Below are positions 51,466-59,961 of a stretch of DNA of 64,000 bases, piece by piece. The notes under the pieces were generated by a model. That model worked only from the letters and a program-made list of their open reading frames with translations. It did no database searches and was not told where the DNA came from. Each line of letters opens with the position of its first letter. The first letter of the stretch is position 1. The position numbers and the translations under genes were made by a program. Origin of the DNA: an uncultured Planctomycetota bacterium (GTDB lineage: Bacteria; Planctomycetota; Brocadiia; CAIUPP01); NCBI GenBank assembly GCA_903901045.1, contig CAIUPP010000130.1:26968-90967 (forward strand), read 5' to 3'.

Positions 51466-51878
51466 CTACGGCGTCACGGCCGTCCTGACGACGACGGCAG
51501 CCGGTGCGCCGGGCCATGTAACAGAAACTTCCGCTTGCTTATACGTGCTGGCGGCATCCGCAGGGTCCGCCTGTACGGTGGTGACCGTCAGCGTCCAGGT
51601 GTACGTAATACCGTTGTAAACCACGGTGCCATTGGCGTTTGCCAGGGCGGTATATCCGTTGGCGCGCCCGCGCTCCAGCCGTTCGGCGGCCACCTGAGTC
51701 GCCGCGCGCTTCTGCGCCGCGCGGTCCACTCCGATGTGGCCGGTCGCCATGAAAGCCACCGAGCCGAGAATCACCACGGCCAGCACGACGATGGCGACAA
51801 CCACTTCCACCATGCTCACCCCGGCACAGCGGCCCGGGCGGCTCGACCGCTTCAGGAACTTCCATCTGCCGCACGCCA

Positions 51879-51879
<1 letters not shown>
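51466..51879 (-). CDS. Minor pilin, PilV/PulI-like
   Basis: The 137-residue prepilin has the cleavage region AGVSMVEVVVAIVVLAVVILGSVAFMATGHIG, with M instead of F at position +2 and the conserved Glu at +5 after the likely leader. It may be cut after the glycine. The ATG 51879 overlaps the previous stop (TAATG), and GAGAGGGG lies upstream. Confidence 0.75.
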
Positions 51880-52298
<419 letters not shown>

Positions 52299-52371
52299 TA
52301 CACCTCGCATGGACGCCTTGGGGGCGGAGGGAAAAGTCCCTCCACCCCCAGTCGCCCGAACTCAGGACTTA

Positions 52372-52797
52372 TCAGTTGCCTGTCGTATACGTTCCGCTCT
52401 CGACACCCGCCTGGTTGATGATGTACGTCTGCGTGGGCGTGTAACCCGGCAGCGTCGCGGTGATCGTGTACGTGGTGGCATCGGAAGTCACCGCATAGTT
52501 CGTCACGGCGAAATACTTGCCGGCCAGGTCCGTGGCGCCGACCCCCAGCACGCTCAGCTGGCTGGCGTTCTGGGCGGTCAACACCGGGTAGGCGGCATGC
52601 GCGGCGTAGTACACGCGGAAAGCGGTGCGGATGGAGCCGCACCCGGCGATACCTTCGCTCATCTTGGCGGCCACGACGTTCCCCTGATACAGGGGGATCG
52701 CAACCAGGGCCAAAATGGCCACAATGACGACCACGATCATCAACTCAATCAACGTAAATGCGCCCGAACGACGGCTCTGGCTTACCAGTGTATGCAT
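52372..52797 (-). CDS. Major-type type IV pilin, tandem copy A
   Basis: The 141-residue pilin has leader MHTLVSQSRRSGA and mature start FTLIELMIVVVIVAILALVAIPLYQGNV, with MSEGIAGCGSIRTAFRVYYAAHAAYPVLTAQ after it. About nine in ten residues match copy B; the C-terminal half is nearly the same. GGAGG precedes the ATG 52797. One cysteine in the AGCG loop is shared. Confidence 0.9.
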   Translation of the reverse strand: MHTLVSQSRRSGAFTLIELMIVVVIVAILALVAIPLYQGNVVAAKMSEGIAGCGSIRTAFRVYYAAHAAYPVLTAQNASQLSVLGVGATDLAGKYFAVTNYAVTSDATTYTITATLPGYTPTQTYIINQAGVESGTYTTGN

Positions 52798-52852
52798 CCC
52801 CGTCCTCCTCGTTAAAAAACCCATGTAAATGAGCGCCACGGTACGCGTCCGA

Positions 52853-53281
52853 TCAGTTCCCCGTCGTGTACGTCCCGCTTTCAACTCCCGCCTGATTGAT
52901 GATGTACGTCTGGGTCGGCGTGTAATTCGGCAGCGTCGCGGTGATCGTGTACGTGGTGGCGTCCGAAGTCACCGCATAGTTCGTCACGGCGAAGTACTTG
53001 CCGGCCAGATCCGTCGCCCCGATCCCCAGGACGCTGAGCTGACTCCCGTTCTGGGCGGTCAGCACCGGGTAGTTCCCGGCATGCGAGGCGGCATAGGTGC
53101 GGAACGCGGTGCGGATCGTGCCGCAGCCGGCGATTCCTTCGCTCATCTTCGCGGCGATGACGTTCCCCTGATACAGGGGGATCGCCACCAGCGCCAGAAT
53201 GGCCACAATGACGACCACAATCATCAGCTCGATCAACGTAAACGCGCCCGAACGACGGCTCTGGCTTACCAGCGCATGCAT
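52853..53281 (-). CDS. Major-type type IV pilin, tandem copy B (first gene)
   Basis: The 142-residue pilin is the first gene of the pilus operon, with AAGGAGG before ATG 53281 and the promoter at 53490-53519. Leader MHALVSQSRRSGA, then FTLIELMIVVVIVAILALVAIPLYQGNV. It differs from copy A mainly around RTYAASHAGNYP (one extra residue) and a few single changes. First-gene position, strong site and duplication suggest it is the main fibre subunit. Confidence 0.9.
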   Translation of the reverse strand: MHALVSQSRRSGAFTLIELMIVVVIVAILALVAIPLYQGNVIAAKMSEGIAGCGTIRTAFRTYAASHAGNYPVLTAQNGSQLSVLGIGATDLAGKYFAVTNYAVTSDATTYTITATLPNYTPTQTYIINQAGVESGTYTTGN

Positions 53282-53489
53282 CCCAGTCCTCCTTATCCAA
53301 ATTCACGCGGGTGGCCATCGCTGCGCTACCCCACGCTCGGTAGCACTGTTGACAGCGCATCCCTGACCGATTTAGCGGTTTTCAAACGCCCGTCGCGGCG
53401 ACACTGCGCCAGCCCCTCTCGACGTCGGGCCCACCTGCGGGCGCCCAGCTACATTACGCACGCATCACAACTCCTTGAGAAGCGTGTTG

Positions 53490-53519
53490 ATTATACCCGT
53501 TCTTCAGGATAATCCGCAA
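53490..53519 (-). promoter_or_regulatory. Promoter of the pilus operon
   Basis: Minus strand: TTGCGG (53514-53519), 18-bp spacer, TATAAT (53490-53495). The leader to the first pilin is about 200 nt and contains AAGGAG followed by ATG CGT GCG TAA near 53461-53480, a possible three-codon leader peptide. Confidence 0.6.
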
Positions 53520-53857
53520 TACCCGAAACTGTCTTTTTTTTGAACGAAGTTGCCGGAAACAACCGCAAAGTCAGCTTTCGACCATCTGGCTTCATTCAAG
53601 ACCGGCGCGGGGCCGCAACACACTACCGCACAAGCTCTTGGCCGCCTTTGGCCGATTCTGGCGCAATTAACGAATGTGCAGGACTTGCTTCTCGATGAAT
53701 TCGGCGGTCGCTCGGGCCATTTTTGACAGGTTGAGTAACAAACTTTTGAAAGAAATCTTTGAGAAAATTCGCCATTTCAGGCCAAGCCGCCCACAACCAG
53801 CTATGCCACGGGAGGTTGTGGAGAGAACGAAAACTTCCAATTCTTACAAAAGGCTAG
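53520..53857. other. AT-richer non-coding stretch upstream of the pilus operon
   Basis: A lower-GC region with no convincing gene. A short block TTTTTTTGAACGAAG near 53533 and AAATCTTTGAGAAAATTCGCC near 53755 stand out only by composition. It may hold regulatory sites for the two divergent promoters at 53490 and 53858. Confidence 0.4.
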
Positions 53858-53886
53858 TTGACAGCCGCTCCTGTTCCGGTTATATT
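53858..53886 (+). promoter_or_regulatory. Strong sigma-70 promoter of a small RNA
   Basis: Perfect TTGACA (53858-53863), 17-bp spacer, TATATT (53881-53886). Transcription should begin near 53893. Confidence 0.75.
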
Positions 53887-53892
53887 CTTAGT

Positions 53893-53970
53893 AGAGATTT
53901 GAGGGCCCGCCGGTGGTTCCCGGCGCAATGCTGCGGAACTTGCCCCTCACCGGTGTGGCCCTCTTTATTT
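53893..53970 (+). ncRNA. Candidate small structured RNA with intrinsic terminator
   Basis: Starting just after a strong promoter, the transcript folds into one long hairpin. GAGGGCC (53901) pairs with GGCCCTC (53957), CCGGTG (53910) pairs with CACCGG (53948), and GTTCC (53916) pairs with GGAAC (53935). The hairpin ends in TTTATTTT. About 78 nt. No open frame. It is not a tRNA and lacks the SRP-type GGAAGGAAGCAGC loop. smpB begins 280 bp downstream, so a leader with an early terminator is an alternative. Confidence 0.6.
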
Positions 53971-54248
53971 TAACTCACCCTCCCTCCCCCGCTTCCGCGC
54001 CTCCCGTTTAATCAACGGCGAGAACTGAGAACTTAGGACTGAAAACTGAGAGAGGAGAGAATGCTCCGTTTTCTTGAGTCTTCCTCCTCCATATCCTGGT
54101 AACCCCCGCCCGCCCTGAGCGCAGCCGAAGGGTTATCCTGTCCCCTGTCAATTGTGTCGTTTCTGCTCTGTCGTTGTTCGCTCCAAATCGCAAATCGTCG
54201 GTCTCCCCGCCTTGCCCTGTCCGCCTCCAGTTGCTACCATCGGCGTCC

Positions 54249-54734
54249 ATGAGCGCCTCATCCAAAAAAGAAAAGGAGTTCGCCGAGAACTCCATCGCGC
54301 GGAACCGGAAGGCCTTCTTCCAATACGAGATTCTCGAAAAAATGGAAGTGGGCCTCTGCCTGACCGGGTCGGAGGTCAAGTCGCTGCGCAATCGCGACGT
54401 GAGCATCGCGGAGGCATTCGCTCGTCCGCGCGACGGGGAACTGTACCTCTTCGGCATGAACATCAAGCCGTACCTGCAGGCCTCCGTGTTCAACCATGAG
54501 CCGCTGCGTCCGCGCAAGCTGCTGCTGCATCGCAAGGAGATGGACCGGCTGCTCGGGCGCGTGGCCGAGCGCGGCTTCACCCTGGTGCCGCTGGGGCTGT
54601 ACTGGAACAAGCGCGGCATCGCCAAGATGACGCTGGCCGTCGCGCGCGGGAAGAAGACGTACGACAAGCGCGACAGCATCCGCAAGCGCGAGGCGCAGCG
54701 CGACATCAGCCGGCAGTTGCGGCGGCGCGATTAA
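54249..54734 (+). CDS. smpB: SsrA-binding protein
   Basis: The 161-residue SmpB binds tmRNA in ribosome rescue. Motifs ENSIARNRKAFFQYEILEKMEVGLCLTGSEVKSLRN, then AFARPRDGELYLFGMNIKPY, and the basic tail KKTYDKRDSIRKREAQRDISRQLRRRD are complete. There is no obvious Shine-Dalgarno before ATG 54249. It heads a group with larB (14 bp) and nnrD. No ssrA gene is visible in the window. Confidence 0.95.
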   Translation: MSASSKKEKEFAENSIARNRKAFFQYEILEKMEVGLCLTGSEVKSLRNRDVSIAEAFARPRDGELYLFGMNIKPYLQASVFNHEPLRPRKLLLHRKEMDRLLGRVAERGFTLVPLGLYWNKRGIAKMTLAVARGKKTYDKRDSIRKREAQRDISRQLRRRD

Positions 54735-54748
54735 GGGGAGGGACGGCC

Positions 54749-55549
54749 ATGAACGCAAAACGGCTGGCGCACCTGCTCAAGGCGGTCGAGCAGGGGAATG
54801 TGACCGTCGGCGAAGCGCTCCAGCATCTGAAGAACCTGACCTACGATGACATGGGATTCGCCAAGGTGGACCTGCACCGCCAGACGCGCTGCGGCATGCC
54901 CGAGGCGGTCTTCTGCCAGGGCAAAACCGTGGCGCAGGTGCGTGAGATCGCCCGGCGGATGCTCGCGCACGGCGTGAATTTCCTGGCAACGCGCGCGGAC
55001 CCGGCGATGTATGAAGCGGTCCTCCAGGTGGCGCCGGACGCGCGCTTCGAGGAGGCCGCGCGGGCCATCGTGGTCAAACGCCATCCGCACGCGCAGCCCC
55101 CGGGCCTGATCCAGGTGATCTGCGCCGGCACCGCCGACCTGCCGGTCGCCGAGGAAGCGCGCGTGACGGCGCAGTTCCTCGATAACCCCGTGGACGTCCT
55201 CTACGACGTCGGCGTCGCCGGATTGCACCGCCTGCTGGACCACAACCGGCGGCTGCGCCGGGCGAACGTGCTCATCGTGGTGGCGGGGATGGAAGGGGCG
55301 CTGGCCAGCGTGGTGGGGGGGATGGTGGCGCGCCCGGTGATCGCCGTCCCGACCAGCGTGGGCTACGGCGCCAGCTTCGGCGGCGTCGCGCCGCTTTTGA
55401 CCATGCTGAACAGTTGCGCTGCCGGGGTCGCCGTGGTAAATATTGACAACGGTTTCGGCGCCGCGTGCGTCGCTTCGCTCATCAACAGGACCGGCTGGCA
55501 CGATGAAAACCATCACGGAAATTCCAAAGCTGCCGCCCCGAAGGGCTGA
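54749..55549 (+). CDS. larB: LarB, carboxylase of nickel-pincer cofactor synthesis
   Basis: The 266-residue protein fits LarB, which carboxylates and hydrolyses nicotinic acid adenine dinucleotide to begin making the nickel-pincer nucleotide used by LarA. Features are FAKVDLHRQTRCGMPEAVFCQGKT, ICAGTADLPVAEEA, and VVAGMEGALASVVGGMVARPVIAVPTSVGYGASFGG, the PurE-like core. GGGAGGG precedes the ATG. LarC and LarE are not in the window; a LarA homologue is 4.4 kb away on the other strand. Confidence 0.9.
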   Translation: MNAKRLAHLLKAVEQGNVTVGEALQHLKNLTYDDMGFAKVDLHRQTRCGMPEAVFCQGKTVAQVREIARRMLAHGVNFLATRADPAMYEAVLQVAPDARFEEAARAIVVKRHPHAQPPGLIQVICAGTADLPVAEEARVTAQFLDNPVDVLYDVGVAGLHRLLDHNRRLRRANVLIVVAGMEGALASVVGGMVARPVIAVPTSVGYGASFGGVAPLLTMLNSCAAGVAVVNIDNGFGAACVASLINRTGWHDENHHGNSKAAAPKG

Positions 55550-56357
55550 GTCTCACAAGGGGGACTACGGGCGCGTCCTCGTATTGGGAGGCTCGACCGG
55601 CATGGCCGGCGCGGCAGCGCTGGCGGGAATGGCGGCGCTGCGCGCGGGGGCCGGGCTGGTCACCATCGGCTGCCCCCGGAGCGTCTATCCGATCGTCGCC
55701 TCCCGAGTCACCTGCGTCACCACCCACCCCTTCCCCGAGACCGATGCCGGCACGTTCAGCACGGCGGGGCTGGCGGAGGTCGTCGCGTTCGCCGAAGGGT
55801 TCGACGTGGTCGCGCTTGGCCCCGGCCTGGGCCGGCTGGCCGATACGACCGATTTCGTCTGCGCGTTGACCGCCTCGCTGAAGAAGCCGATGGTGATCGA
55901 CGCCGACGCATTGAACGCGCTGGCCGAGGACCCGCTCTTCCTCAAGCAGGCCTCCGCCCCGCGCGTCCTCACGCCGCACCCCGGTGAAATGGGCCGCCTG
56001 GCGGGGCTCACCATCAAGGAGGTTCAGAAAGCGCGCCGGCAGGTGAGCGCCTGGTTCGCCCGCCATTACCGCGTCCTCCTGGTGTTGAAGGGGAACGGCA
56101 CGATCGTCTGCGACGGGGGGCGGATGTATCTTAACACGACGGGGAACCCCGGCATGGCCACCGGCGGCTCCGGCGACGTGCTGACCGGCGTGATCGCCGG
56201 ACTCATGGCGCAGCGGCTCGATCCGTTCGACGCCTCCGTGCTGGGCGTCTACGTCCACGGACTCGCCGGCGACCTGGCCGCCCGGAAATTCGGGCAGGTC
56301 TCGATGGTCGCCACCGACCTGCTGGAGTGCCTGCCGCAGGCGTTCATGGCGCTGTAA
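55503..56357 (+). CDS. nnrD: ADP/ATP-dependent NAD(P)H-hydrate dehydratase
   Basis: The 284-residue ribokinase-fold enzyme repairs hydrated NAD(P)H. HKGDYGRVLVLGGSTGMAGAAALAGMAALRAGAGLVTIG, MVIDADALNAL, TPHPGEMGRL and NPGMATGGSGDVLTGVIAGLMAQ mark the family. It overlaps the larB end by 47 bp, an unusually long overlap, and lacks a strong ribosome site. The NnrE epimerase domain often fused in front is absent. Confidence 0.9.
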   Translation: MKTITEIPKLPPRRAESHKGDYGRVLVLGGSTGMAGAAALAGMAALRAGAGLVTIGCPRSVYPIVASRVTCVTTHPFPETDAGTFSTAGLAEVVAFAEGFDVVALGPGLGRLADTTDFVCALTASLKKPMVIDADALNALAEDPLFLKQASAPRVLTPHPGEMGRLAGLTIKEVQKARRQVSAWFARHYRVLLVLKGNGTIVCDGGRMYLNTTGNPGMATGGSGDVLTGVIAGLMAQRLDPFDASVLGVYVHGLAGDLAARKFGQVSMVATDLLECLPQAFMAL

Positions 56358-56378
56358 GGGCGCAGCGGCTGCGCCCTT
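56356..56378. terminator. Hairpin at the end of nnrD (REP variant)
   Basis: AAGGGCGCAG-CGG-CTGCGCCCTT overlaps the nnrD stop (TAA at 56355-56357). It is a variant of the GGGCGCAGCATGCTGCGCCC palindrome and probably ends the smpB-larB-nnrD transcript. Confidence 0.55.
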
Positions 56379-56394
56379 CCGTGCGCCGTGTGTG

Positions 56395-56476
56395 GCGCGG
56401 ACTATCCCCTCGACTAGCTCGGGGCCGTGAGCGGAGTCGAATGGCAAGTCCGCGTCGCGGGCGGAACGCCCGCAGG
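56395..56476. repeat. Nested hairpin, second copy
   Basis: Outer arms GCGCGGACTATCC and AAGTCCGCG plus GCGGGCGGAACGCCCGC. Inserted in the loop is CCTCGACTAGCTCGGGGCCG plus a GAGTCGA arm, as in 22261-22340. A further hairpin CGCGGGTTTGAGAACCCGCG lies at 56508-56527. Confidence 0.65.
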
Positions 56477-56564
56477 CCGTTGGAGAATCGGAAAGAACTC
56501 ACGATATCGCGGGTTTGAGAACCCGCGCTACATGCCGTGCCTGTTATAGCGGAAAGGACGTTGG

Positions 56565-57833
56565 ATGAAAACGCGCGCCGTCAGGATTCACGGGAAGAAT
56601 GACCTTCGTCTGGATGAGTTCGAGCTGCCCGCCCTGAAGGAGGATGAGATCCTCGCCCAGGTCGTCTCCGACAGCATCTGCATGAGCAGCTACAAAGCGG
56701 CCAAGCAGGGCTCCGACCACAAGCGCGTCCCGAAGGACATCGCCACGAACCCCACCATCATCGGCCACGAATTCTCCGGCCGCATCCTGGAGGTGGGGCG
56801 CAAGTGGCAGGGGAAGTTCCGCGCGGGAGACAAGTTCTCCATTCAGCCCGCGCTCAACTACAAGGGGAGCCCGTACGCCCCCGGTTACTCTTTCCGCACC
56901 GTCGGCGGCGACGCCACCTACATCATCCTCCCGAACGAGGTGATGGAGTGCAACTGCCTGCTCGCGTACACCGGCGAGGGGTTCTTCCCCGCCTCCCTGG
57001 CCGAGCCGATGTCCTGCATCATCGGCACGTTCCACGCAACATACCACACCCGCACGGGCGTTTACGTGCATGACATGGGGATCGTCCAGGGGGGCGATAT
57101 GGCGATCCTCGCGGGGGCCGGCCCGATGGGGCTGGGGGCGATCGACTACGCCCTGCATTGCGACCGCCGCCCGAAGCGCGTGGTGGTCACCGATATCGAT
57201 GACGGCCGCCTCGGCCGCGCCGCCGCGCTGCTCAATCCCACCGGCGCCGCCAAAGATGGCATCGAGTTGATCTACGTCAACACCAAAGGGATGGCCGACC
57301 CGGTGAAGGGACTGCTCGACCTGACGGGAGGCAAGGGATACGACGAGGTGTTCGTCTTCGCCCCCGTCAAGCCGGTGGTGGAGTGCGGCGACAAAATCCT
57401 GGGGAAGGATGGCTGCCTGAATTTCTTCGCCGGGCCCACCGACCCGAATTTCCGCGCCGAGTTGAATTTCTACAACGTCCATTACAGCGCGACGCACCTG
57501 GTCGGCACCAGCGGCGGAAACACCGACGACATGGTCGAAGCGCTGCAACTAATGTCCGCGGGGCGCATCAACCCGGCCGTCATGATCACCCACATCGGCG
57601 GGATGGACGCCGTGATCCCGACCACGATGAACCTGCCGAGCATCCCCGGCGGCAAGAAGCTGATCTACACGAATATCGAGATGCCGCTGACGGCTATCGA
57701 GGAGTTCGAGGCCAAAGGAAAGACCGACCCGCTCTTCGCGAAGCTGTCCGAGATCACGCGCCGGCACAAGGGACTCTGGTCGGTGGAAGCGGAGGACTGC
57801 CTCCTGGCGAACGCAGGCAAGAGCGCACGCTGA
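56565..57833 (+). CDS. Zinc-type dehydrogenase similar to L-sorbose-1-phosphate reductase
   Basis: The 422-residue medium-chain dehydrogenase starts KTRAVRIHGKNDLRLDEFELPALKEDEILAQVVSDSICMSSYKAAKQG, then NPTIIGHEFSGRILEVG, FSIQPALNYKGSPYAPGYSFRTVGGDATY, and EPMSCIIGTFHATYH. This follows the SorE/L-sorbose-1-phosphate reductase pattern closely, so a sugar or polyol phosphate is likely reduced with NADPH. GGAAAGGACGTTGG lies before the ATG. It is monocistronic between repeats. Confidence 0.8.
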   Translation: MKTRAVRIHGKNDLRLDEFELPALKEDEILAQVVSDSICMSSYKAAKQGSDHKRVPKDIATNPTIIGHEFSGRILEVGRKWQGKFRAGDKFSIQPALNYKGSPYAPGYSFRTVGGDATYIILPNEVMECNCLLAYTGEGFFPASLAEPMSCIIGTFHATYHTRTGVYVHDMGIVQGGDMAILAGAGPMGLGAIDYALHCDRRPKRVVVTDIDDGRLGRAAALLNPTGAAKDGIELIYVNTKGMADPVKGLLDLTGGKGYDEVFVFAPVKPVVECGDKILGKDGCLNFFAGPTDPNFRAELNFYNVHYSATHLVGTSGGNTDDMVEALQLMSAGRINPAVMITHIGGMDAVIPTTMNLPSIPGGKKLIYTNIEMPLTAIEEFEAKGKTDPLFAKLSEITRRHKGLWSVEAEDCLLANAGKSAR

Positions 57834-57835
57834 AG

Positions 57836-57971
57836 TTCACCACGGAGACACGGAGCCGCAGAGAACAGTCCTATCAGGGCGACGACGAGGACCTTTCTTC
57901 AAGGGCAGTCGGCGCAAGTCCGTCGTTAGCCTGGAATTCCGTTCTCCGTGCCTCCGCGCCTTCGTGGTGAG
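57836..57971. repeat. Inverted repeat element CACCACGGAGACACGGAG type
   Basis: TTCACCACGGAGACACGGAG near 57836 and the mirrored CTCCGTGCCTCCGCGCCTTCGTGGTGA ending at 57970 form the ends of a 136-bp unit. No coding frame. A related end may sit inside the gene at 17640-17665. Confidence 0.6.
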
Positions 57972-58054
57972 AACCCGCCCTCTTTCAGTCTTTCCGTATT
58001 CTGCATTCTGCACTTGGCCGCATCCGAACGCCGCGTCGACTTCTTTATCCCAAA

Positions 58055-58819
58055 TCAACCGCGCTCAGACCGCTGCTCCAGATCATATTGCTTGCGCCAC
58101 ACCACCTTGAGCCAGAGCCGCCAGAGCCGCATGAGGGTGCGGAAGATGCGCGGGAAGTTGAAGAACTGCGAGTGCCCGTAGGCGCGGAACATGTGCCGCA
58201 CCCCCACCTCGGCGAAGCGCGCGCCGGTCTCCTGCAGCTTCTTGACCAGCTCCACGCAGATGCAGCCGGTGTCCTCCTTCAGCGCGAACCGCGCCAGCGC
58301 GGCGCGGCGCATGAGGCGGAAATCGCAATCCACATCCCGTATCTTCAGCCCGAAGGCGCACTGAATGACGTGCTGGTAGATCAGGCCGATCCAGATCCGG
58401 TAGAAAGGATCGTGGCGCTTGATCTTGAACCCCTGCACCACGTCCACCTCCGGCGCGGCCTTCTCCCAAAGCAGCGCCAGTTCGGCGACGTCGTACTGGT
58501 AATCCCCATCGGTGTAGAAAACCCAGTCGCCCCGCGCCGCCTCGAACCCGCTGCGCAGCGCGCCGCCATAGCCCTGGTTGGCCTCGTGGAAGACCAGCCG
58601 CAGGCGCGGATATTTCGGCTCCAGCGAGCGGAGAATCTTCCGGCTGTGGTCGCTGCTGCCGTCATCCACCACGATCAACTCGTACGAATCGGTGATCGCG
58701 CGCGCCGTCTCGTCCGCCAGCGCGACCATGCTGGCGATGGTGCCGGCGTCGTTGTAGCAGGGGAAGAAAATGCTCAGCGCCGGCGCGCCAGGCGCGTCGT
58801 TCGGCCGGTCCGTGGGCAT
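58055..58819 (-). CDS. Glycosyltransferase family 2
   Basis: The 254-residue enzyme has the GT-A pattern SIFFPCYNDAGTIASMVALADE, VVDDGSSDHSRKIL, NQGYGGALRSGFEAARGDWVFYTDGDYQYDV (metal DGD) and DVDCDFRLMRRAAL. It resembles DPM1-like and bactoprenol glucosyltransferases but lacks membrane helices. ATG 58819 (MPTDRPN) is set by the family start; no strong ribosome site is present. A hairpin lies upstream. Confidence 0.8.
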   Translation of the reverse strand: MPTDRPNDAPGAPALSIFFPCYNDAGTIASMVALADETARAITDSYELIVVDDGSSDHSRKILRSLEPKYPRLRLVFHEANQGYGGALRSGFEAARGDWVFYTDGDYQYDVAELALLWEKAAPEVDVVQGFKIKRHDPFYRIWIGLIYQHVIQCAFGLKIRDVDCDFRLMRRAALARFALKEDTGCICVELVKKLQETGARFAEVGVRHMFRAYGHSQFFNFPRIFRTLMRLWRLWLKVVWRKQYDLEQRSERG

Positions 58820-58880
58820 GACCCAGTGTCCAATCAGAGGAAGAGCGAAAGATTCTCGCCCGGCGCATTGGCCGTTGTAG

Positions 58881-58931
58881 GGGCAAGGCGACCTGTCCTC
58901 CGAAGCTTTAGCGAAGGAGGATGCCTTGCCC
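58881..58931. repeat. GGGCAAGGC hairpin with TCCTCCGAAGC inner arms
   Basis: GGGCAAGGC (58881) pairs with GCCTTGCCC (58923). The loop contains TCCTCCGAAGCTTTAGCG plus AAGGAGGA, another near-palindrome. The gap 58820-59165 holds this unit, the promoter at 59039 and the hairpin at 59089. Confidence 0.6.
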
Positions 58932-59038
58932 TGCGAACGCAGGCAACGCCTGCCTCGCCGTAACGCACCACGGCATTGTAGCCCATTCGCCCACGGCGTC
59001 AAGCGGGTGGCGGAGGACATTTGCTTTTCGCCGGACCG

Positions 59039-59067
59039 TTGACATGCGAGGGGCCATCCCCTATCAT
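59039..59067 (+). promoter_or_regulatory. Sigma-70 promoter of the methyltransferase
   Basis: Perfect TTGACA (59039-59044), 17-bp spacer containing GGGGCCATCCCC, TATCAT (59062-59067). Confidence 0.6.
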
Positions 59068-59088
59068 CCGTGCGCGAGGATCAGAAGG

Positions 59089-59140
59089 AAAAGGGGTCGG
59101 GCTGCTTTTCGTCGTTGCGAAAAGATGCCTGACCCCCTTT
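59089..59140. repeat. Long hairpin in a leader
   Basis: AAAGGGGTCGGGC and GCCTGACCCCCTTT pair around an inner CTTTTCG/CGAAAAG stem. It lies between promoter and start codon, so a methyltransferase transcript would carry it. The core GGGGTCGGGC resembles REP units tied to RAYT genes. Confidence 0.65.
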
Positions 59141-59165
59141 CCCCAGGAGCTATAAGAGGAATAAC

Positions 59166-59876
59166 GTGCGCGACGCGATCCACGAGGGTATCCTGCAACT
59201 CCTACCGCTGGCGGACGCTTCGTCCAAGCGGCTGCTGGACTTGAGCTGCGGTTCCGGCAACAGCGCACGCCGCTATGCCGCGCTCGGCTTCAGCGTGACC
59301 CCCACCAGCTTCCATCCCGAGACGTTCAAAGTCCCGGAGATGCGCTGCGAACGCGTGGACCTGAACCAGCCGATGCCCTTCGCCGACGCCTCCTTCGATT
59401 GCGTGACGCTCCAGGAGGTGGTCGAACATCTCGAGAATGTGCCGCACCTCTTCCGCGAAGTCCGGCGCGTGCTAAAGCCGGGGGGGAGTTTCATCCTGAC
59501 CACGCCGAACCGCCTGAGCCTGCACTCCCGGGTGAAATATATCTTCTCGGGATTCTATCGCGGCTGTCGAAAACCGCTGGCGGCGGCGGATGCGCACCCC
59601 AATTGGCACATGCTGGACTTCCACGTCCTGCTCTGGATCGGGAAGCGCGCGGGGTTCGAGCTCGCCGGCACGGCGCGGAGCCACACGAAAGTCGGGTCGC
59701 GCCTGCTCTACGGGCCCCTGGTTCCCGCCCTGTGGATCGGCACTCGCCTCGCCACCGCGGAAGGGCATGCCACGAAAGAGGAACGCGCCGAGTACTTCCA
59801 CCACATGATGAGCCGAAACGTCCTGCTAAGCGAGAACCTGATTCTCCACTTCAAAGCCGCCGCGCCCGCCAGCTAG
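59166..59876 (+). CDS. Class I SAM-dependent methyltransferase
   Basis: The 236-residue protein starts at GTG 59166 after AGAGGA. LLDLSCGSGNSARRYAALGFSVTPTS is motif I, CVTLQEVVEHLENVPHLFREVRRVLKPGGSFILTTPN gives motifs II and III of UbiG-like methyltransferases. The acceptor is unknown; sugar-lipid or quinone-like substrates are common. It diverges from the GT2 gene with a 346-bp gap, so they are not one operon but may be related. Confidence 0.85.
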   Translation: MRDAIHEGILQLLPLADASSKRLLDLSCGSGNSARRYAALGFSVTPTSFHPETFKVPEMRCERVDLNQPMPFADASFDCVTLQEVVEHLENVPHLFREVRRVLKPGGSFILTTPNRLSLHSRVKYIFSGFYRGCRKPLAAADAHPNWHMLDFHVLLWIGKRAGFELAGTARSHTKVGSRLLYGPLVPALWIGTRLATAEGHATKEERAEYFHHMMSRNVLLSENLILHFKAAAPAS

Positions 59877-59882
59877 GGACGC

Positions 59883-59923
59883 TGGGGACACAATACTTTC
59901 CGCAGGAAAGTTTCGTGTCCCCA
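59883..59923. repeat. GGGGACACAATACTTTCC hairpin
   Basis: TGGGGACACAATACTTTCC and GGAAAGTTTCGTGTCCCCA form a near-perfect stem with loop GCA, 6 bp past the methyltransferase stop. A half-unit AGTATTATGTCCCC follows at 59958-59971 and gives the stop codon of LarA. Confidence 0.75.
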
Positions 59924-59961
59924 CCTCCCCCCAGCGCGCCAACAAGAACGCGCAATTAGTA

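Noticed and set aside
53282..53489. Cyclic di-GMP (GEMM) riboswitch in the pilus leader
   Set aside because: GTAGCTGGG is reminiscent of the 3-prime part, but the GCAAACC and GACGCAAAGCC elements are absent.
53893..53970. Signal recognition particle RNA
   Set aside because: Some local similarity exists in GGTTCCC and CGCAATGCTG, but the invariant domain IV loop with GGAAGGAAGCAGC is missing.
53674..53973. A 99-residue plus-strand open frame upstream of smpB
   Set aside because: It runs through the promoter and hairpin of the candidate small RNA, has no ribosome site and no protein-like composition.
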